From: Gnetum montanum
Taxonomy: Eukaryota > Streptophyta > Gnetopsida > Gnetales > Gnetaceae
DNA length: 62,000 nucleotides
Assembly: GCA_015680685.1 (NCBI GenBank)
Contig: MNCI01001065.1
Span: 304,602 to 366,601 of the forward strand
Direction of reading: 5' to 3'
The position numbers were made by a program, and so were the translations under genes. Below the pieces are notes generated by a model. The model was not told the origin of the DNA. It saw only the letters and a list, made by a program, of their open reading frames with translations, and did no database searches. Below, one piece after another: positions 12,268 to 24,189 of this stretch (position 1 is its first letter; each line of letters starts with the position of its first letter).

Positions 12268-13885
12268 ATGGAACCATATGAGGGGCTTGTACGTGCCTAC
12301 ATAAAAAGCATGGATGATTTGGAGGTGGTTCATCAACAAGTATCCATTATTGATGACCATGATGGTTGGGGAAAGTTGCAAATCCCTGAAAGTTTTAAAC
12401 AAGAGCCTTTGGAACTCAAACCCTTACCGGCCCACTTAGAATATGCATTTTTACAAAATGGGAAATTGGTGATTATCAATGCCACTCTTGCTCCTGAACA
12501 GAAGAAGAAGTTGCTGAAGGTGGTGAACAAATGGGAAGCTGCTTTTGCATGGTCGTATTCTAAATTAACAGGAGTTGATCCCAGGGTCTGCCAACATCAG
12601 ATTTATATTAACCCCTCCATGAAGCCACGACGACAACCACAAAGGCGATTGAACCGCAAACTGAAACAGGTCGTCAAAGATGAAATCAAACAATTACTGA
12701 AAGCAGGGTTCATCTTCTCTATTGCCAATAGCGAATTGGTTAGCCCACTCATTATTGTGCCAAAGAAGGATGGCAAATGGAGGGTTTGTATAGATTTCTG
12801 ATTGCTCAACATGGCTACCTTCAAAGATCACTTCCCACTCTCATTTGTGGACCAAGTGTTGGATACCATTGCGGGGCATTGTTATTATAGCTTTTTGGAT
12901 TGTTATAGTGGTTATAACCAAATCCAGATTACGTAAGAAGACTAGGCCAATATAACCTTCACAAGTCCCTAGGGGACTTTTGCATACAAAAAGATGCCTT
13001 TTGGCCTATGTAATGTGCCTACCACTTTCCAATGCCTTGTCCTTAGCATCTTCTAGTAGAAAATTAGCAATGGGGTAGAAGTCTTCATGGATGAATTCTC
13101 TACCTATGGTGCCATGTTCGATCAAGCCTTGAACCGCCTTGAGCAAGTTCTAAAAAGATGTGTGGAAACTAATCTATGGCTCAACTGGCAGAAAAGCCAC
13201 TTAATGGTCCAAGAGGGCATTGTGCTAGGGCATCGTATTTCACAAACAGGGATTAGCATGGATCCTAAAAAAATCAAGGTCATCCAAGGAATTACTAGGA
13301 AACCAAGCACTATAAAAGATGTTTGGTCATTCCTTGGCCACACTGGTTACTACCAGTGCTTCATCGAAAATTTCTCGAAGATCGCCAAGCCGTTGGTGGA
13401 ACTCACGAAGAAAGATGTTTTGTTCGTCTAGACCAGGGAATGTGAATCTGCATTCCAAATGCTTAAACAGAAACTCGTAGAGACTCTAGTTCTATGGGCA
13501 CTTGATTGGTCCAGGCCCTTCCACATCATGACGGATGCATCCAATTATGCATTGGGAGCCGTGCTTACATAGTGGGATGATCAAAAACGTCCATACTATA
13601 TTCACTGTGCAAGGCATAGCATTGTGGGTGCTCAGCTTAACTACACCACCACCGAAAAGGAGTTGATAGCGGTGGTGTTCGCCTTGGAAAAATTTTGACA
13701 CTATGTGCTCAGGTACAAGGTGTTCGTGCATATCGACCACAGTGCCATCTGGTTCCTAATGAACAAACTAATGGTGAGCCCCTGTATCATACGGTGGCTG
13801 GTGATTCTTCAGGAATTTGATCTCACTATGGTATATCGGAAGGGAACCGAGAATGTGGTTGTTGACCACTTGTCTCAGTTATGAT
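12268..13885 (+). pseudogene. Element 1 reverse transcriptase and RNase H
   Basis: RT blocks in order: LLKAGFIF...SELVSPLIIVPKKDGKWRVCIDF (12690-12800), YSFLDCYSGYNQIQI (about 12890-12930), MPFGLCN (about 12990), and the catalytic block VFMDEF (about 13080-13096), where the family has (Y/F)xDD. The second aspartate is therefore glutamate. The tether SFLGHTGYY (about 13330) leads to RNase H with DASNYALGAVL (about 13533-13570), TEKELIAVVFALEKF and YKVFVHIDHSA. Several nonsense codons occur (for example 12799 and 13428). Frame is otherwise well kept. Confidence 0.85.
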
Positions 13886-14022
13886 GGGATAACATAAAAG
13901 AGGAGGAATCACTCTCTGACCAATTTCCAGATGAACTTCTCTTCGCAAGAGCGATCGAAACGTAGGTGCCCAAAGAATCACCTTGGTTTAGCCACATCCT
14001 CACCTATCTCACAACTTAGGAA

Positions 14023-15265
14023 TTGCCAAAGGAGTGGGACCATCGGCAGAAACAACAGTTTCTCCATAAGGCCAAGCGCTTCATGCAAATCAATGGCCAC
14101 CTTTATAAGGTGTGTGCAGATGGCCTAGTTCGATGGTGTGTCCTTGATGATGATACACTACACATCCTCCAAGATGCTCACAAGGGTCCTTGTGGGGACC
14201 ACTATGATGGACGATGCACGACCATTAAGGTCCTGCTTGCAGGATATTACTGGCCTATGATTTTTAGGGATTCACAATGGTTCACCCACTCCTGTGAATG
14301 ATGCCAGAGAGATGGTGGGATGACTGCACATATGGAGAGACCTCAACAATGGATTCAACCACTAGAACCCTTCGACATCTGGGGCATCGACTTCATGGGT
14401 CCCATCACACCCCTATCCAATGGGAAGGTGTATATCGTTGTCGTTGTGGACTACTACACAAAGTGGGCAGAGGCAGCAGCAATCGTCGATTGTTCCTCAA
14501 ACACTGTTGCACGATTTATCCAACAACAAATCATCAACAGGTTTGGAATGCCATGTGCACTCATCTCAGATAATGGAACATATTTCATGGACGTCACTTT
14601 TCATAAACTCATGCAACACTTGGGGGTTACCCATAAATTTACAACACCTTATCACCCCCAAGCCAACAGGTAGGCCAAAGTCACCAATAGGGAGATCACC
14701 AAAATCCTCACTCAAACCATCAGTAAATATAGGAGGGACTGGAGCATGAAACTTAACGATGCTCTCTGGGCCTATCGCTCCACTTGGAAACTTCCTATAG
14801 GTTACTCTCCTTATGAGTTAGTGTACGGTAAGCTACTGAAAATCCCAATTTAGGCAGAACTCCAAACACTATCCTTAGCCAGTGACTTAGGTCTTGACAT
14901 ACCATTAGCACAATGAATGACTTATCAACCTAAGTGTGCTAGATGAGAATCGATTAGTGGCCTTGTCCTCAAATGAGATCCACAAGGCCTACAATAAAAA
15001 ACATCATGATCTTAGGATTCGGAAGTTAACATTTAGATGTGGAGATAAGGTACTTTACTGGAACCCCACACACGTACCACAACTGACCAAGTTTCAAACA
15101 CTATGGGAGGGACCTTACATTGTTTTCGAAACCTTTCCATCTGGGGCCTTGCTTATACACAAACCTGAGGACCCCACTAGAATGCAATTGATCAATCAGC
15201 AACAATTAAAGCCATTCCGTGAACTCCACCTTACGAGTGCTACCGCCTCATCGTCTCCGGGTTAG
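14023..15265 (+). pseudogene. Element 1 integrase
   Basis: Visible are the zinc region (HKGPCGDHY...H...C, 14180-14300), then the catalytic core with GIDFMGPI (first Asp, about 14383-14406) and ISDNGTYF (second Asp, about 14560-14590). The third acidic residue is normally the E of a GQAE block; here the text is AN-R-stop-A-K (about 14660-14680), so the glutamate is lost. The C-terminal part (14936-15265) has a WEGPYIV block (about 15106-15126), the GPY/F-type domain. Integrase would insert the cDNA; this copy cannot. Confidence 0.85.
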
Positions 15266-16900
15266 CCTTGTTCCATTTTTTGAGTCTCCTCCTTTTAGCC
15301 CAGTCTTGGGGGAGACTGTCCTCCATGCTAATCCATTCTACTAATCTCCCCATTGTTTTTGGAATTTTTTGTTTTACACCTTTTTTTTTCAACATCGTTC
15401 ATATGTTTGCCAATTCTTACTAAGTTTTCCTTTCTTTAATTACTTTTCCATTTCTTTGTTGCTTATTTATGCATGTGTGTGTGTTTAATTTTCAATTGGT
15501 TGCTAATAAGTCATCTTATTGTCATTAGGTGTTTAGTGCGGAGGATTTTCGTTGCGATGGGTCACATGAAATGGTCCACCTAGTTTATCTCACTCCCGCC
15601 CTCGCATTGTTGTTCTTGAACTTTACGCCTATTTTCATCTCATAAAATCAGCAGTGAGTCCACGTCATCCACCCATTCATCCACTCCATGGTTTTCCTCC
15701 CTTTGAAAACATGCAACCCCTTCACTTAAAAACATTTTAATTAATGTGTGACTTGTGTAGTTCCTAGACTCAGGGATGATCCAATGGTTTGAATTAGGTG
15801 TGACTTCAAGGGGAATGCAACATTTGTCGTCCTCTTCTGTCCCTTTGGTTGCCGGTGTGTCCTTATGGATTTCTTATCACTCCACGTTCTTCTCTACAAG
15901 GAAGCTCCTGGGCAATTCGACCTTGCATGGTGTGGTCCTCATCACAAATAATAATAATAATAATAATAATAATAAACAAAAATAAAAAAACAAAAAAAAA
16001 CATGAGGATTCAAAGCACACACCTTAGTCAGATGCATGCAACCAAGCATGGGTCTTTGCATGGTGTGGTTCCCACAAAACCTAAATAAAATAACAAAAAT
16101 TTGATCCTAACTATGTGGGAATTCAAAGCACACCCCTTAGACCGCCTCTCATGGATCACGAGCACTAGTTATGGGATTTGCTCCGTCCCCTCTAACTTAG
16201 TCCTATTTCACTTCCTTCCTCTCACGCCTGTTGGAGTGGTGGTTCTCTGTGGATGCATTCTTATACACTTGGAGGATGGATGCGACTTTGCATGTTGCTG
16301 TGATGTCACTATATGTGGTTGGTTTTGGGTCTGAACTCAGGAAAGATCCTACTGGGTCACCTAACCACAACTTCACATGCGGTTTCATGTGACCAATGAT
16401 TGGAATTCCAATTCTCTCGCCTCTCTCTTCACCCATTTCTCTCCATGACTCACCTCACTGCCTGTCTTATGTTTTGAAAGTTTGTCATGATTTCCATGAA
16501 CTTCTCATGCCTCGGCAGATTCTCATGGATGGGGTATTAACTTGCGATCACCATTTCTTGGCCCCAAGGCCCATGGACTCCGGTGTTGAGGATATGCAAG
16601 GGCTATTGAGGCTATCGCCTGCTATGGGAAGGACCTGCTTACATATTCCTAGTTCCTTTGTTAGCCTCCAATCCTTTTGATTTCATTGGTTGATTGTTTT
16701 CATGATACCCATCACTTGACTTCTTCCCTGCAGAATTCTTTTTTCACCACACTCTCCTACTTTTTGACTCTCTTTTGTGTCCCACTTACCTTCCTCTTTC
16801 TCTCGGCCCAGTTCCTGGTCTCTCAAGCTCTTCAACCACCCCAATTTGGCATTTTAAATTAATTTTTTCAGGCTTTCTTTTGTTGGGTCAATGCTGGTCA
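15266..16900. other. Post-integrase spacer of element 1
   Basis: This is non-coding as far as I can see. It contains a PPT-like tract (TCTTGGGGGAGA near 15304-15315), a pyrimidine-rich stretch (15360-15460) and an AAT microsatellite (15949-15975). Short open frames here have no recognisable content. Confidence 0.5.
15949..15975. repeat. (AAT)n microsatellite
   Basis: About nine AAT units run without interruption, followed by an A-rich stretch. It is a simple repeat inside the element 1 spacer. Confidence 0.9.
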
Positions 16901-17135
16901 ATGGGTGTGACCCCCTACGTATACAGGGCCCCGTCGATGCAACAAAAAAACCATAGATATACCCCCATTGCACATAACATTTTTTCTCATTCTACAAACA
17001 AATTGGGAGAATATTTTTCATTTTTTCTACCGCAACTCTTTTTCCACGCACTTACATTGTCTACTACACATCCTAATCTGCCTATCCTTTCCCTCTTTAG
17101 CAATCAGAGGTATGCTCTTAGTCGTGGGGGGTGAG
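16900..17135 (+). promoter_or_regulatory. U3-like segment upstream of element 1 ORF3
   Basis: Bases 16918-16934 (CGTATACAGGGCCCCGT) are identical to 8092-8108 in the U3 of the 5' LTR. About 200 bp further on, 17117-17130 (CTTAGTCGTGGGGG) repeats the tract just before the 3' LTR (20470-20483). The segment lies about 260-490 bp before the ORF3 start. A partial copy of LTR regulatory sequence here suggests an internal promoter for ORF3; transcription is not shown. Confidence 0.5.
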
Positions 17136-17389
17136 GTCTATTGAAATTAATTAATTACTTATAATTACAATCAATAAAGACTTAACACCTCTTAAGGGAA
17201 GNACAAAAATAATAGTTTAAACTCCAACTTATCCTTTATTATTTTTGGTTCTAATCCATCAACTAATACTCCCGGGGATTTATTGGGATGCATGTGCCAG
17301 CACCATAACTTAGTCAAACTGAGAATGTGTATGAGGGCCATTTTGAGTAGCTTTTGCACAATCTAATTAGTGGTTATGTTTGATTGTAG

Positions 17390-18243
17390 ATGGCATTGAA
17401 ACCAATGCATCCAAGGGGAGAAGGACCATCACAACATAGGGACAATCATCCACGAATGGGAAGGGGACGATGTGTAAAGCACCCAGAGCACGTGGAGGGC
17501 TCTCATGCAACTGGCCCCCTCTGCGAAGGACCTGATGTGGAATCTATCCATCAGATTCCCAAAGAAGATATTCCCAGTAAGCAATCGCAAGGGAATGAAA
17601 CTCCAGGGATAGTGCCACTGCTTGAAGTCACCTTGACCCAGGCATGTCTTAACACTATCAAGCCATAGGAAGTGCAACAGATGGTCTTGCAAGAGTTAAA
17701 CTTTGGACCATTTCTCAAGAATGCACCAGAAGATGTGAAGCTTCAATTGCAAAATTCTCCTATGTGGCCAATTATCACATCCAGTGGTGAATGGTACTTA
17801 GGAGAGACTTATCTCTTCTAGAGAAATCAGTAACCAGGGTCTAGAGTAAGAATCAAGGACATCTATGTCTCTTACTCTGCAGAAGCAATCGTGCAAGCAC
17901 TAGGGTTGCCAGAGATTGGAGCTGATGTGGTGGAGATCTCAAAGCAAGTAGATCCTGAGGTAAAAGGGGAGTGGATCAGGCGGTGCTATGGGGTGGATCG
18001 CAAAGAGTTCAACACTCTGACCACCGTGGAGAGGGTGTATTCAAAAATTATGTCTTACCACCTAAACCCAACGGTCAGCAAAATCACTGCCTTCTTTGCT
18101 CATGCATGTGCCACCTTAAGTGGGAAATTTTCAATGAGTCTTCAACAATTGTTATTCTTGGAAATTGAAAAAAGGTTTACTAAAAGTAAACGTGGAAGGC
18201 GAGCTCTCCCCTTTCCCTTCCTAAGAAGAAAGTTATGCAAATA
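17390..18243 (+). pseudogene. Element 1 ORF3, N-terminal and central part (plant-transposon-protein type)
   Basis: It starts at ATG 17390 with a basic, polar N-terminus. The core ELNFGPFL (about 17695-17720), SGEWYLGET (17785-17811) and a block VRIKDIYVSYSAEAIVQALGLP (17844-17910) recur in element 2 (37683-37920). The last block, followed by YHLNPTVSKITAFFAHACATLSGK, resembles the family called putative plant transposon protein, often carried by Athila elements. Stops lie at 17666-17668, 17819-17821 and 18241-18243. Its role is unknown; older literature calls this position env-like, but I see no signal peptide or transmembrane helix. Confidence 0.65.
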
Positions 18244-20115
18244 GGTAGGGATAGCACGGTATGCCAATGATACACTTCGGCATGTCCCAATTACCTCATG
18301 GTAGGAAATGATGAAAGAAAAGACTTTAGCCACCACACAAACTGAGGAGGAGTAGCAACCACATCCACCGCTTGCATAAACAATGAGGTTGGGTTTGCAA
18401 ACCATCATAGAACATATACACAAAATCCGGTAATCGCTCGTGAGCTAACAAGAGTAATTTGGAAGGACGGACCCTTCGATCTATCACCCTATAATGAGCC
18501 ATCTAGAGCAAGTGGCTCAATCAATATGTTTGCTAGAAAGAGCAAGGCCGATGTTCTTTGTCGCCCGAACACAAGTACCCGCAAGAACTAATCCTAGTGT
18601 TCGAGAAGTAATGGTATCCACCCAACAGTTATTTCTTGAACTTTTAGGAAATGCCGCTACTTTCTCGGTACACTTGGAAGATGGTGAGGGGGCAATAGTC
18701 CTAGTGATGCAGCACCAAGGACAGGAGATTGCGGCCAAAGTGGTTATTGACATGATTGCTACAGCCCTCAATGCACCAGTGGCACCTGTACCAGACGTAC
18801 ATGGACTCGAAGATGTACAGGCATCCGCTGGGACTTCATGTAGTAGGATCGATACAACCCAACATGAAGAACTATTGGACTGACTAATAGGAACCGGGCA
18901 ACCACTTCCAGATATCTTCGACCTTCCAAATAACTTCACTGCAACCCAGTCAGAGCTACTCTCGGCAAGGGGTAAGAGCCTCATCTTGGAAGGGCAACTT
19001 GAAGCTGCTCAAGCCAATTGTCAATGCTTGGCAACAAAAGTCACCCAATTAAGGATCCAACTTACCGATCTAGCTCTCCTCAACCGTGAGCTCACTAAAG
19101 ATGAAGCTTTTCAACAGCTTCAGGTCAAACTTTAGATAGTTGAGGATAAGCGAGAGTTGACAATCCTTGATAAGTCCTTGGCAGACGCTCATGCATATCA
19201 TTTAAATAAGGACTTGACAAAGGTTCGCCAGGAGAATGTTAAGTTGATTGTGAAAGTCCATCGCCTACGCAATGTTAGTGCTGAAAAATGAGCAAATGAA
19301 CAGCTTTATTCACCAATAGCAGGAAGAGTTAGCCAGGGTGAACACTGATGTGAAGAGGTTGGCCGTTGAAAATTGAAATCTGTCTATGGAGGAGGTTCTA
19401 ACCTTACAACAGAAATCAGCCATTGAAATCGCCGCTTGGAAGAACGAAGCCCTTAAGTTTGAAAAAGCTAAGAATCATTATAGGGACCAAGTGGGATTGC
19501 AAAAGGAAGTGGATGAGAAATAGATTCAAGTCGCAAAGGCCAAAATGAACCAAGTGCTCCAGCAACTCCTAGAAGGAGGTGAGGTATGGAAACCTATCTT
19601 TGATGGGTTGAATGCCTAAAACTAGGGTAAAATCTGCCTCAAGGAATTGCAGATTGAAGAAATGACAAAGTACATGGAGCTGGCCAACCTTCGCTATGCA
19701 AACCTGGCTATGCTAACAACTGGGAGACTGTGGTCTGACTTAGAAAAGCAAGTGGCCACCTTGTATTCTTTATATGAGGGCAAGCTCCAAGCGCATAAAT
19801 TGACAAAACAAAAATTGGAAACAACAAATGCATAACTCAAGGCTCTTCGCACACGTTTTGAAGGATAATGTGCGGTCGTGGAGAACTTGGCCCATCGAAT
19901 GAATGACTACCAGTAGTTGCAAATATTAATTTAAGCGTTTGACATCGAACGAAAATAGTTCACAGCCTAGTTTGTTAATCTGAAAGAACTCTTCCCTGTG
20001 CTTCTGTGCCCTTGGGAGGTTCCTGTCCCAGCACACATTGGTGAAGCTGCTTGGATAGTGAACGATCCTAGAAGCAAGGAAGAAAAAATGAGGGCCCTCT
20101 TGGAGGCTTTCTGAT
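18244..20115 (+). pseudogene. Element 1 ORF3, coiled-coil C-terminal part
   Basis: After frame changes the translation is rich in K, E, Q and L with heptad-like spacing (about 18960-19900). It includes 18494-18883 (a mixed helical region) and 19647-19835. Several CAG-to-TAG-like stops interrupt it. This probably made a long dimerising tail for the ORF3 protein. A coiled-coil tail behind a similar core also occurs in the antisense gene of element 4 (59285-60068). Confidence 0.5.
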
Positions 20116-20469
20116 TACCTTCAAAAGTTGTAGTCATTACACGGCAACCATCGTTCATGCCATCGTCGCCATGTGGGCCAGAGGTTGGTGAAGGTCCATC
20201 AGAACCATAGCCGCCAGGGACAGTGTGATCTTCTCTAGCAATTTTTGCATCTTTCAGCATGGCAAAGAATCTAGGACTGTCAGGGTGTTCAATTTTATCT
20301 TTGAAAATCACCATGTTGTAATTTTTCCTTCTCTGTACACATGGGCACTTGGCATGTTAGTAAAATTGGTGTTGTATCATGTGTGTGTGTTATGTTTGTC
20401 AAGTCATGTGTGTTATAATAAAAAGTCCATACCTTCCAAATTGTAGAGGAACTCAAGGACGAGTTTTTA

Positions 20470-20485
20470 CTTAGTCGTGGGGGTA
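20470..20485 (+). promoter_or_regulatory. Polypurine tract region before the 3' LTR of element 1
   Basis: CTTAGTCGTGGGGGTA lies directly upstream of the TG of the 3' LTR. The G run marks the plus-strand priming site. The tract is short and partly pyrimidine, so only its position is firm. Confidence 0.55.
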
Positions 20486-21390
20486 TGATAAAGTGCTAAA
20501 CAGTCGATGCGTTGACTAGGCCGCATATATGGGGCCCTGTATACACGGTTGCATTGATGTGGCCCCATCAACGCATCCCTCCATTCATCGATGTGGCCCC
20601 GTTTATGCAAAGCCTATTTTAGCTATAAATAAGTGGGCTTTTGCCACACTTAGGTACCTTTTTGGTAGTTGTAGCAAAGCTCTTGCAGCTTTTTTCTACA
20701 AGAGTTAGAATATTTTCCAAGTGCCCACAGTAGGTGTAAGAAAGGTGTCCGGCTCTTTATTCGATCGCTGATGTACCTAAGCCCATTGGCGTGCACAATA
20801 ATAAAGATGAGCTTTTTAAGCATTCCTTGAAGCAATTGGACTTAGTCATTTGATGCATTTAATAGTTTAATATTTCTATGCTTTAATAATTTCTTAAGTT
20901 TTCATTGTTATTATTTTAATCGCTCTCGCACTTTCATAGTTCGTAGAAATCATAAGTACAATCATCTCGAACGTAAACCCAACACTTGGCAACCCAGCGA
21001 CGCTTAATGTTTGGTAACCAACTAGTTGTTAGGGGATGCTCAGGATTTGCATGGAAGATGGAATCAGATACTTATGCTAGGAAGAGTTAAGATATAGATT
21101 AGGATAATTATAGATTACGTAATATTCCATTCCTTACTTTCCATTCCAAGAATTAGACACTAGAAGATAAAGTGAAAAAACCATAGAAATCATTTGCCTC
21201 AATCTCACTTAACCATCGCAATCAGAACATCACAAGTGAGGTTGGAAAGACAACGATCATTCTAACACAAGGTTTTGCTGGTTAGGGTTTGGTGTATGCA
21301 AAGTGCTTACAGTCTACGGAATTCGACTGAGTTGCATGTGAATGCCCATGATTCGCATGGTCGGGCGTAGGGGTACCTAGCCACTCATCA
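20486..21390 (+). mobile_element. 3' LTR of element 1
   Basis: It starts TGATAAAGTG and ends CCACTCATCA, followed by ACCTA. It is collinear with the 5' LTR, with most differences being C/T or G/A changes, including loss of several CpG sites in the palindromic U3 cluster. TATA-like CTATAAATAAGTGG is retained at about 20622-20636. Confidence 0.93.
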
Positions 21391-21768
21391 ACCTAGTAGC
21401 AAGCTACATGGTAATCCCAGTGGTAATTATACTAACCTATGGTATGTATGGAAAACCAAGACCAGATACTTATTGTCAATAGGGTAATTTGCATTTTATC
21501 CCCATTGTTTCTTAGTTCATAGATTTTATATTCCCTTATCATGTCTTACCTTAGTACATTAATAGCTAACCAACATTAATTAATCATATACTTTACCAAG
21601 AGTTAAACCATATATCTTGGTCCTCACAAACTCTGGTAGGAAGATAACAATCATGAATTTACTATCAATCTACTAATATCTGATATTGTTCCATCTATAG
21701 ATTATGATCTAGTTACATGTGTACACTTTGTGATTTGTATTGTCAGGCGTTGAGAACTCTCGTTGCTC
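21391..21768 (+). mobile_element. Right part of the older LTR relic split by element 1
   Basis: It starts with the second ACCTA and continues the text broken at 8053: GTAATCCCAG, later AACAATCATGAATTTACTATCAA, GATCTAGTTACATGTGTACACTTTGTG and a decayed end near GCTCATC. The same order is found at 23690-24042. No PBS follows, so it was a solo or 3' LTR. Confidence 0.55.
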
Positions 21769-21799
21769 ATCTAGCATCATGTTGGCTATATGTCTTTGG

Positions 21800-23127
21800 G
21801 TGTACTCTATAATTAAATTATTTCAAGTTCAAATGCCCCTTCCCTTACATCTTTTTATTGGGTCATTATGTTAAAGAGTATCAAAATCCAAAACTTGTTA
21901 ACTATTTAACTATATATTCATGCTAGTACCGATATTTTCTTACACCTATCTAGACCTAAAGGATCTATCAGACAAATAAATTTGTGTAAAATGGTTCAAC
22001 AATAATAAATCCTAAGAATAATAGATGTGTCTATATTCATGTAACTTGAACACATCTTCTATATAATTCCCTAGAACTAACACTCATAACATGAATAGCT
22101 CATATAAAGACTAATTAGAAATTTACTATTTTATTTTGAAGAAATCTATTCTACAATATTTTAATAATACATGTTGCTCATCTTATACCACTTGCAGTAA
22201 GCATAGTCCATCTTCATCCTACACATTGTTCCATCTTCCAATTTGAACTCAAATATGGTATGATCCCATGCTTGCTCTACTAATTAGTGCTCTCATGGAT
22301 ATTGGAATTGGTGCATGTAGATATTTTGTTTTATTATATTTGCCATCTTTAATATTTCACTAGTAAAATTAACATTTTTTTAAATTTTTGCTTCATATCT
22401 AAAATTTTCTCTATAACAAGTTTCCAAGCTTGTTTTGAATTTAGTATTTTATCAATATTATAAATACCCCATTTTTGTAGCTATAATTATCATTCATGAA
22501 ACCATCCTTGTTGAGATTTTGTTATGATCTTTCTTAAGATCCTATTATTATTATTATTTCTTAAATATAATGTTAACAATTGCTACATTGCTTCAGCTTT
22601 TGATGGTAACAAATTAGCTTTGAATAAAAGTATTGCATATAGGACTTGAGTTTTCACTTTGATTTCATGTAACAAGAATTATTTTTGTAGTTTTTCATTT
22701 TTTTCCATGATTCTTGTTCAATACTTGGGCCCCATACCACACATCCATAAAACCACTATCTTCATTACAATAGTTTGAAAAGGATATTTTCAAATTGTCT
22801 AAGTCAAGATATTATGCTTACCATATTTCTTCTTTATTGTATAGAAATTCCTCCATCCTTTTACAACTTGTGATATATAATGATTTCACTTATAATTTTC
22901 AGGGGATTATATTCCCAAATATTTATAAGAATAAATGATCTCAAATCTTTTATTATTTAGCTAGAAAGTGTAATCTCTCTAATTAGTTCCACAAATTAGC
23001 AATTTTATTTTACCTTCATTTTTGTACATTTACAAAATGTTTGTATTTGATGCAACATTGCTTTTAAAATTGTTTTGAAATTTGCTATTAGTACTACATT
23101 ATCAACAAAGTCATATCCATGGCTAAT
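21800..23127 (-). mobile_element. LINE fragment (3' half of the RT region)
   Basis: Read on the minus strand just after the break at 23127, the translation has HGYDFVDNVVLIANFK, the RT motif C block, here FVDN where the family has (Y/F)ADD. Then come MLHQIQTFC and further C-terminal LINE-like text down to about 22200. The 5' continuation is 25554-25965. The coding frame is broken by many stops. The 21800 boundary is a guess. Confidence 0.7.
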
Positions 23128-24042
23128 TGATAAAACCTCTTTGTAATAGGCCACGATATTGTATCTATGATGTTGCATCCATGATATCGTATCTATAACA
23201 TTGCAACTATACATATGTTATCATTGATGCAAGGTAGAGGATCTTGGTTACCTTTACAAATACCAACACTTGGTTGTGTCAATGAAACAACTTTCATTCC
23301 ACCCTTATTTAAAGTTTGTTTTTGTGACTTAGACTTAGGAATATAGAGTGAATTCCTATAGTGTTGTGTCAAATAGTTGTACAAAATCTTAGTTTGAGTG
23401 GATTTTACTTGGGCATAATTCATGGCTAAAAATAAAGATCAAGATTGTTTATCACCATTGTAGCATTACACTTAGTTTCTTTATTTTTACTTAGTTATTT
23501 CCTTAGTTTAATTTTCATTTCTTTAATATGTTTACTTTAGTTTGGTTCTTTACATTTTCTAAATACTTTACTTTTTTCATGTTCATTAGTAAGGCAGAAT
23601 AAGTATGATTGGTTTCAAGCATTAAGTGCAATTGTTTGGTAACTTAGTAGTGGCTTCACTTGATTCACTTAGTAGCGAATTCACTTGGTAATTCTAGTAA
23701 TGATTACATGAGCCCATGACATGAGAAACAAATGCTTACTGCCATAGGCTAGAATAGATTTATATTTCTATTATCCTTTAGATTTAGATTTTATTGTCAT
23801 TTTTCATCATGAAAGTAACTATGAGTAATTTGAGCTTACAACATCATAATATCATATAACTCACTACGAGTTAAGTTATACTACTACTAATACTTCACTA
23901 ACTCAATGTGAGAAGATAATAATCACGAACCAACTATCAACTACTAGCATACTTACATTGTTCATCCATGGATTACAATTTGGTCACATGTGTGTACTTG
24001 TGAGTTGTATGGTAGAGTTTTGGAATACCCAACCACTCATCA
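23128..24042 (+). mobile_element. 5' LTR of the deleted element
   Basis: It starts TGATAAAACC and ends AACCACTCATCA. U3 carries a series of near-repeats built on ATGATATCGTATCTA-like units (about 23148-23212), the same palindrome class as element 2. R-U5 is like the other LTRs. Confidence 0.85.
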
Positions 24043-24043
24043 A

Positions 24044-24063
24044 TGGCACCGTTGTTGGGGATG
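24044..24063 (+). promoter_or_regulatory. Primer-binding site, tRNA-Asp type
   Basis: TGGCACCGTTGTTGGGGATG starts two bases after the 5' LTR end and differs from the tRNA-Asp complement at three positions. Confidence 0.75.
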
Positions 24064-24189
24064 TATCAATGTTTGCTTAGTAGTTGGTTTCAGAGCATTT
24101 TTTGTATTAAGAATTACAAAGTTTATCTTTCACACTTGAATTCATTCTTTTAACACACACACATACTTAAGAGTGTCAAAAACATAATA

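Larger units (their letters stand above)
8054..21390 (+). mobile_element. Element 1: complete but decayed Athila-like Ty3/gypsy retrotransposon
   Basis: The LTRs are 8054-8959 and 20486-21390, both TG...CA, flanked by the 5-bp duplication ACCTA (8049-8053 and 21391-21395). Internal order is PBS, gag, PR, RT, RNase H, INT, long post-INT spacer, ORF3, PPT. The single RNase H, the tRNA-Asp-type PBS and an extra ORF behind integrase fit the Athila clade. In aligned stretches of the two LTRs about one base in ten differs, mostly transitions, so the insertion is old. It landed inside an older LTR relic. Every ORF carries stops, so it is not autonomous now. Confidence 0.93.

Noticed and set aside
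18517-18984. Minus-strand open frame of 155 codons opposite element 1 ORF3
   Set aside because: It was considered as an antisense gene like those in elements 3 and 4, but there is no exon structure or similarity; it is a shadow of the ORF3 helical part.
17390-20115. env-like gene in element 1 ORF3
   Set aside because: No signal peptide, no transmembrane helix and no cleavage motif were seen; the content is soluble and coiled-coil.
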